A DNA stretch of 64,000 nt, taken from Periplaneta americana (taxonomy: Eukaryota > Arthropoda > Insecta > Blattodea > Blattidae). The notes beneath the pieces were generated by a model, which was not told the origin of the DNA, made no database searches, and saw only the letters and a list, made by a program, of their open reading frames with translations. Of the stretch, positions 63,101-64,000 are shown piece after piece (within the stretch, counting starts at the first letter, position 1; each line of letters begins with the position of its first letter). A program made the position numbers and the translations under genes. The stretch is taken from positions 72,194,708 to 72,258,707 of the forward strand of contig NC_091120.1 of assembly GCF_040183065.1 (NCBI RefSeq). The letters run 5' to 3'.

Positions 63101-63804
63101 TCTTGATTTTTTCTTTCAAAATTTTTCTGTTCCTTTCCTTTTCTTCTGAGTCTACGATCGGTTCCTTTAACGTTACTAAGCACTCCTCTGCACTAAAAAC
63201 CAAATTGTTTATCTTAATTTTGTCCTTGATGAGTTTCGCGAATTGTCCATCTTTTCGTGCTACATTTACTTAATATAATATCGCAATAGACGAAGTGTGG
63301 CATCACGAGTGTTTATACAAGAATTAATTTTAGTTTATCAGGAAGAAAAGACCGGAAAAACCTTAACCAGGTAACTTGTCCCACCCAGAATTTGGTCCCG
63401 GGCCCGCTCGTTCCACGGTCAGGCATGCCAACTGTTACTCCACAGAGGTGGACCGGAGGATTGTTCATCCAATATTGGGATGGGAATAATTAACATTTAA
63501 AACTACGGAAGCTGATGTTGAAGTGACGGGGGAAACCGAAATATCAAGGAAAGCCTCATATCTCTCTGTTTCAGTTCTTGCCGTGTACCTGTGGTTGGCC
63601 GTGTTCAACTTCTACCGCCAGCTCGTGGCACGTCCTGCAGCCGCCACGGGTTCGCGGGCACAGAGTTGCAGCTTCTCGGATCTCTGTGAGATCGTGAGTT
63701 GGCGGCCGAGATCCGAACCCGAGACCCCTAACGCCGAGCTCCAGAACTCTCGCAACCTGTACATCGAGTGCACTAGAGGCGCTTCTGCGAACGCTATGCT
63801 GTAG
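43144..63804 (+). CDS. Five-exon four-transmembrane protein, DUF4728/pasiflora-like (196 aa)
   Basis: Join 43144-43209, 45951-46011, 48102-48184, 58760-58910, 63575-63804. All introns are GT-AG, and the phases (0, 1, 0, 1) fit so that one frame stays open to TAG at 63802-63804. The product has 196 residues with hydrophobic segments at about 12-36, 47-68, 76-101 and 111-134, a short N-terminus without a signal peptide, and a hydrophilic tail from about 135. Visible marks are LLYGACL followed by RKPAQILP at the TM2-TM3 junction and YLWLAVFNFYRQL closing TM4. These resemble the insect DUF4728 tetraspan group, which includes the septate-junction proteins called pasiflora. The function (membrane or junction protein) is inference from that resemblance. 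The start ATG is preceded in frame by a TGA at 43126-43128. Introns are full of transposons. Another four-TM family, such as a MARVEL-type protein, is the main alternative. Confidence 0.82.
43640..43785. repeat. Inverted repeat, hairpin-forming, in intron 1
   Basis: Left arm AAAGTCCCGGAAAGGAGGCA then GTGTGCATGATCAG (43647-43680). The right arm in reverse complement is AAGTCCCAGAAATGAGGCAG then TGCACATGATCAG (43749-43782). About 34-bp arms, five or fewer mismatches, loop about 68 nt. It could be a small MITE or a hairpin RNA source. Confidence 0.6.
43985..44965. repeat. Degenerate minisatellite rich in GACCACGAC/AAGGACAAC
   Basis: Nearly 1 kb built from units such as GACAACAAGGACCACGACAC. The plus strand is almost free of T. 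A larger segment repeats: CAGACAAGAACCACGGTGAA occurs at 44391 and 44541 (150 bp apart). GCAAGCATCACGACAAA occurs at 44250 and 44484. Long ORFs appear on both strands but only reflect the repeat (KDHDK on plus, VVLVAFV or CLCRGPC on minus). It lies in intron 1 of the four-TM gene. Confidence 0.85.
45285..45450 (+). repeat. Possible tRNA-derived SINE fragment
   Basis: AAGTAGTAGAATTGCTGACT and TGTTCGATTCCCGAC resemble A and B boxes at plausible spacing. Body sequence follows to GAATCGGCTGTTCCC. Only one copy; weak. Confidence 0.35.
45465..45850 (-). mobile_element. LINE family 2, 3' fragment in intron 1
   Basis: Minus frames give SLLKDTLEGMVNGRRVRGRR, then IYQMIDDIKTNGSYEETKRK and, further upstream, a frame with the WTDRIRNEA segment. 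The 3' side ends GGGTTTGCAGCGAAAGGCC. It ends 100 bp before exon 2 of the four-TM gene. Confidence 0.75.
45951..46011 (+). CDS. Coding exon 2 of the four-TM gene
   Basis: The acceptor TTGTTGCTTCAG ends at 45950 and the donor GTAAGG begins at 46012. It encodes 20 residues (VCSALLV to SLHEDS) plus one base of a split Trp codon, completing TM1 and the first loop. Hydrophobicity runs on smoothly from exon 1 across a 2.7-kb intron. Confidence 0.8.
46145..48055. other. Intron 2 sequence, little recognised
   Basis: A (TAA)n tract at 47634-47680 is the only clear repeat. A 90-codon ORF on minus at 46204-46473 has no recognisable domain. Confidence 0.45.
47634..47682. repeat. (TAA)n microsatellite
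   Basis: About 15 units followed by CAA units. Confidence 0.95.
48102..48184 (+). CDS. Coding exon 3 of the four-TM gene
   Basis: The acceptor TTCCATTTCAG ends at 48101 and the donor GTAAGG begins at 48185. The first two bases finish the split Trp codon and 27 codons follow (TTWRLVAIV to LLYGACL), forming TM2. The glutamate in the middle of this segment is unusual for a membrane helix. A fold-back transposon starts only about 90 bp downstream. Confidence 0.8.
48274..48788. mobile_element. Fold-back Tc1-like element in intron 3
   Basis: Flanked by TA on both sides (48272-48273 and 48789-48790), the Tc1 target. The arms of about 190 bp are inverted copies: both end in CACTATCTACCAAAAAGTAA and both carry GGTACCACCTCTTGTTGCTA. 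Each arm holds the same end of a Tc1 transposase (MLQERWRRIPVDILQKLVES on minus, the mirrored copy on plus). The 130-bp centre holds LNPIEH-like and LDRRLRSLEM residues from the same gene. This is an inverted duplication of a transposon end that can form a long hairpin in the transcript, starting 90 bp after exon 3. Confidence 0.85.
48815..48857. repeat. (TA)n microsatellite
   Basis: About 20 perfect units adjoining a Penelope-like fragment. Confidence 0.95.
48858..49285 (+). pseudogene. Second Penelope-like GIY-YIG fragment
   Basis: The plus frame gives CNSCNSFYIGHTGKSLQTRY then KEHNTAITKPHNTSTYA, and after one in-frame stop SAKHTCSNIDTDMEILHIQP and LNTLEQYEIYRHAKTYPQQI. The CxxC, FYIGxTG, RYKEH, final E and YRH residues match the GIY-YIG endonuclease of Penelope-like elements. 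It belongs to a different subfamily from the copy at 42420. RT absent. Confidence 0.7.
49802..50758. mobile_element. Mariner-type element with long inverted ends
   Basis: Left TATATAGGGTATAACAAAAT and GGGAGCGAATTCTCTACACC; right in reverse complement TATATAAGGTGTAACAAAAA and GGGATCGAATTCTCCACACC, about 55 bp with several mismatches. Inside on plus, 50200-50560 carries the C-terminal end of a transposase (SLPWPARSPNLNPL, later a VHACVE-like tail, in three frames). An internally deleted copy about 957 bp long. Confidence 0.75.
50200..50560 (+). pseudogene. Transposase C-terminal remnant
   Basis: NNIVRDAVANIYYDRWIGKG then LPWPARSPNLNPLLF, the last catalytic Asp region of mariner-like transposases, followed by frameshifted NEETLHQRI-like residues. 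At least three frameshifts; inactive. Confidence 0.6.
50760..52210. other. Intron 3 sequence, unassigned
   Basis: An acidic-looking minus-strand patch at about 51130-51225 (ELEDEDEDEDVDVEVQ) may be the end of an old ORF. Nothing else recognised. Confidence 0.35.
52560..53290 (+). pseudogene. HARBI1-type transposase, N-terminal half, split by SINE
   Basis: Before the SINE: VGDPGFQVGVVEDIGISQGT then VSRILG-like residues and WIQLP (helix-turn-helix region). After the SINE: DVIGAVDCTHVLIKK (first catalytic Asp), YINSKGVPSINVQATCNGN, then VNVRWPGSVHDSRIWRNS (second catalytic Asp). The remaining C-terminal third with the catalytic Glu is absent, since sequence homology ends near 53290. Frames are shifted in the first part. 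Inactive. Confidence 0.85.
52864..53092 (-). repeat. SINE family A inside the transposase
   Basis: Complete copy: CGACGCTCGCAACTGCAGAG at the 3' side, GCAGGAGTTCTTTTACGTGC, GCCGGGATCGAACCCGCAAC (B box) and TCGGTAGCGCAGTGGATA in reverse at the head. Flanks ACATTCCCTGAT (from 52844) and ACATTCCCGATG (from 53092) are a near match and fit a target duplication. Confidence 0.9.
53300..53502 (-). pseudogene. Possible Myb/SANT-like accessory protein of Harbinger
   Basis: The minus frame gives LAFESIREVIKQEFGMEMIE then NQIMKNINNMRSRLKSKTDL, a helical and basic pattern as in trihelix/Myb-like DNA-binding proteins. PIF/Harbinger elements usually carry a second gene of this class. It runs toward the transposase and stops at the same point, so a deletion appears to have fused the two genes tail to tail. 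Confidence 0.4.
54152..54202. repeat. (ATT)n microsatellite
   Basis: About 16 units beside a SINE 3' end. Confidence 0.95.
54205..54433 (-). repeat. SINE family A, complete copy
   Basis: AACGACGCTCGCAACTGCAG, CGCAGGAGTTATTTTACATG, GCCGGGATCGAACCCGCAAT and the head GTCGGCTTCGGTAACG in reverse. It sits between (ATT)n and (AAT)n tracts. Confidence 0.9.
54434..54520. repeat. Self-complementary (TAA)n-(TTA)n tract
   Basis: About 11 TAA units run directly into about 17 TTA units, so the tract is a perfect hairpin former. Confidence 0.95.
54714..55015 (+). repeat. tRNA-derived SINE (family F)
   Basis: GCCGGGTAGCTCAGTTGTAG (A box) and GGGTTCGATCCCAGG (B box), then a body with TTCTCGTTGCCAAAC, GGGTAAAAGGCGGTCAGAGC and CATGGGGCTCTACCTCCATG, ending CGGGGATACCTTTACC. 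Flanked by TATACCGGTATTAA at 54701 and TATACCGGTATTAA at 55006, a clear target duplication. Nested in the Harbinger element. Confidence 0.85.
55859..55956. mobile_element. Truncated copy of the 195-bp MITE
   Basis: CACAGTCTAGTATATAGTCA then CGAAGCTCAATACT, and later ATAGATAGTTGCTGACCACC and GATCGCTACTATCGCCTCAT, correspond to the reverse complement of 26364-26558. The other end is missing. Confidence 0.75.
56674..56864. repeat. Short element with 22-bp perfect inverted ends
   Basis: A 22-bp sequence starting AACTAGCGCTGAGG at 56674-56695 is present as an exact reverse complement at 56843-56864. The 147-bp centre has no coding character. Probably a MITE in intron 3. Confidence 0.6.
57165..57275 (-). 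mobile_element. LINE family 2, short 3' end
   Basis: GCCCATGGGCAGGTCTTTCA, then TCTGCCTTCCTCTTTGTCTC and CATATGATCCATATATCTTA match the 3' ends at 17030 and 45465. Confidence 0.75.
57575..58500 (-). mobile_element. LINE 3' end with zinc-knuckle C-terminus
   Basis: Minus frames give ERLCPLCREKDSYKHILLQC then VELEHVRRKYLPPSTLSQN and LDLMGNRE, ending in a stop. CPLC...H..LLQC is the C-terminal zinc knuckle of I/R1/Jockey-type LINEs. The 3' end closes with a TCCATCTATCTATCTACC-like tail near 57585. RT and endonuclease are missing. Confidence 0.7.
58760..58910 (+). CDS. Coding exon 4 of the four-TM gene
   Basis: The acceptor TTTCTCTTTTCAG ends at 58759 and the donor GTAAAT begins at 58911. It encodes 50 residues plus the first base of a split Val codon: loop, TM3 (IVVSLVILVAIALTVI) and the first half of TM4 (FLLPVSVMLF). 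This is the most strongly hydrophobic exon and the easiest to test by homology. The preceding intron is about 10.6 kb. Confidence 0.85.
59071..59324 (-). repeat. SINE family B, complete, with 14-bp target duplication
   Basis: In reverse complement: GTCCACACCTGTGGAGTAAC (A-box region), GGGTTCGAATCCCGG (B box), TACCTGGTTGAGG, GTAACTTTCGGTGCTGGACC and the tail CAGCGTCGTAAAATAACG. The flanks TAAAGATCTATGTT at 59057-59070 and 59325-59338 are identical, the mark of LINE-mediated insertion, and suggest a fairly young copy. Confidence 0.95.
59812..59851. repeat. (AT)n microsatellite
   Basis: About 20 units bordering a mariner-like element. Confidence 0.95.
59854..60484. mobile_element. Mariner-like element with an internal (TTTA)n expansion
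   Basis: CCGGGTGGACAAAATAAAAC at the left, and in reverse complement CAGGGTGGGCAAAATAAAAC at the right, both flanked by TA. On minus (about 60165-60400) a transposase end reads SNNPHTLEELQQNIKNAIAA then IPQAELVRVSHNLMKRAQFC. A (TTTA)n tract of about 230 bp fills 59917-60146. Non-autonomous. Confidence 0.8.
59917..60146. repeat. (TTTA)n with TTTG and CTTA variants
   Basis: About 57 tetranucleotide units. Hydrophobic LFIYLFIYL ORFs here are artefacts of the repeat. Confidence 0.98.
60485..60610. repeat. (CATA)n-rich simple repeat
   Basis: Imperfect ATACACATATACA units. Confidence 0.9.
60812..61150 (+). mobile_element. LINE family 2, decayed 3' end
   Basis: GGATATGGAGAAGAATGGAG, AAATAGAATAAGAAACGAAG and AACGGGAGAAGAGTTCGGAG correspond to the WTDRIRNEA to GRRRYQM portion of the other copies. 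Many frameshifts. Confidence 0.65.
61335..61478 (-). repeat. SINE family B, diverged copy
   Basis: TTTTACGGCGCTTGATCAAC, TGCTATGGTTATTTAGTGTC and GCCGAAAGTTGCACAGCATT match the family B 3' half in reverse. No tRNA head. Confidence 0.65.
61482..62400 (-). mobile_element. CR1/Jockey-type LINE, C-terminus and 3' UTR
   Basis: The minus ORF 61960-62373 (137 aa) holds LQRVHNACVRYVCNIRKYDH, LRLSDRRALHSLILLFQIL, LSTRSHHNNLLIIPYHKTS and a VARNLNSLPSDVR block, the C-terminal domain after the RT. The last part resembles the remnant at 14570. The 3' UTR ends in an (ATTCT)n tail at 61484-61496. Confidence 0.75.
62490..63275 (-). pseudogene. Possible LINE ORF1 (gag-like) remnant
   Basis: The minus frame 62943-63270 reads ARKDGQFAKLIKDKIKI, VFSAEECLVTLKEPIVDSEE and KEKIKNIVSKGEVSDTSVVS, lysine/glutamate-rich and without cysteine knuckles. 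Further frames to 62500 are also charged (GDSSESSDEGRGENKVKKQY). It may be the ORF1 of a Jockey-like element. A decayed host gene cannot be excluded. Confidence 0.35.
63340..63460 (-). repeat. SINE family B, 5' part only
   Basis: GGAAAAACCTTAACCAGGTA, TTTGGTCCCGGGCCCGC and ACTGTTACTCCACAGAGGTG form the tRNA-like head and adjoining box in reverse. It ends about 115 bp before exon 5. Confidence 0.75.
63575..63804 (+). CDS. Terminal coding exon 5 of the four-TM gene
   Basis: The acceptor TCTCTCTGTTTCAG ends at 63574. The first two bases complete the split Val codon, and 75 codons follow up to TAG. It encodes the end of TM4 (YLWLAVFNFY) and a 62-residue tail with an Ala/Arg-rich start, several serines and three cysteines. 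The exon is much more GC-rich than its surroundings, as expected for coding DNA. No AATAAA is visible in the remaining 196 bases, so the 3' UTR probably continues past the window. Confidence 0.85.
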
Positions 63805-64000
63805 GTACTGTCCGTTGAGTCTTTTTCAGTTACGTGAAGTGTAAGTAGCCTACATGATTGATGCCTGCAATTTGCTTCTGACCTGGTTTAGCAAGCTTGC
63901 TCTGACGCGTGTCTTGTCTTGTGTAGCAGGTCTCGTAAAAGAAAAAGTCTACATCCTTGCTGTCTCTTCCTTTCAACATGTCCCAACTGCCTTTAAGGTC
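63805..64000 (+). other. Presumed 3' UTR of the four-TM gene
   Basis: It follows the stop directly. No poly(A) signal is visible before the window ends, so the end of the gene is not defined here. Confidence 0.4.

Overview
The window looks like nuclear DNA of a large, repeat-rich insect genome. It is AT-rich, has no bacterial-style gene packing, shows GT-AG introns, several tRNA-derived SINE families, LINEs, Penelope-like retroelements and many DNA-transposon remnants. Several LINE and SINE sequences resemble ones I associate with cockroach assemblies (Periplaneta or another blattodean). I could not run a search, so that placement is inference.

One host gene can be supported. A plus-strand gene with five coding exons runs from the ATG at 43144 to the TAG at 63804 (43144-43209, 45951-46011, 48102-48184, 58760-58910, 63575-63804). 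All four introns are GT-AG and the reading phases join exactly. The predicted product has 196 residues, four hydrophobic segments and a cytosolic-type tail, and resembles the insect DUF4728/pasiflora-like tetraspan membrane proteins. A CpG-rich block at about 35225-35360 that ends in a good splice donor may be its untranslated first exon. Two tandem CTCF-like motifs lie about 0.8 kb upstream of the start codon.

Region by region: 1-13 kb holds a hAT remnant with target-site duplication, transposase relics, the C-terminus of an R2-like LINE, and a LINE inserted in a trinucleotide repeat. 13-24 kb holds several SINEs, small inverted-repeat elements and fragments of two LINE families. 24-35 kb holds MITEs, two mariner-type transposase pseudogenes (one carrying a nested 180-bp MITE), and more LINE and SINE copies. 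35-43 kb is mostly featureless, with a LINE 3' end and a Penelope-like element. 43-64 kb is the tetraspan gene; its introns contain a minisatellite, a fold-back Tc1 element, a second Penelope fragment, two mariner-type elements, a 3.3-kb PIF/Harbinger element with three nested SINEs, and several LINE 3' ends.

All transposon coding regions seen are truncated, frameshifted or interrupted, so none looks autonomous. No functional rRNA or tRNA gene, CRISPR array or operon was found. The best candidates for something new are the tetraspan gene with its upstream elements, the fold-back element close to its exon 3, and the mosaic Harbinger element.
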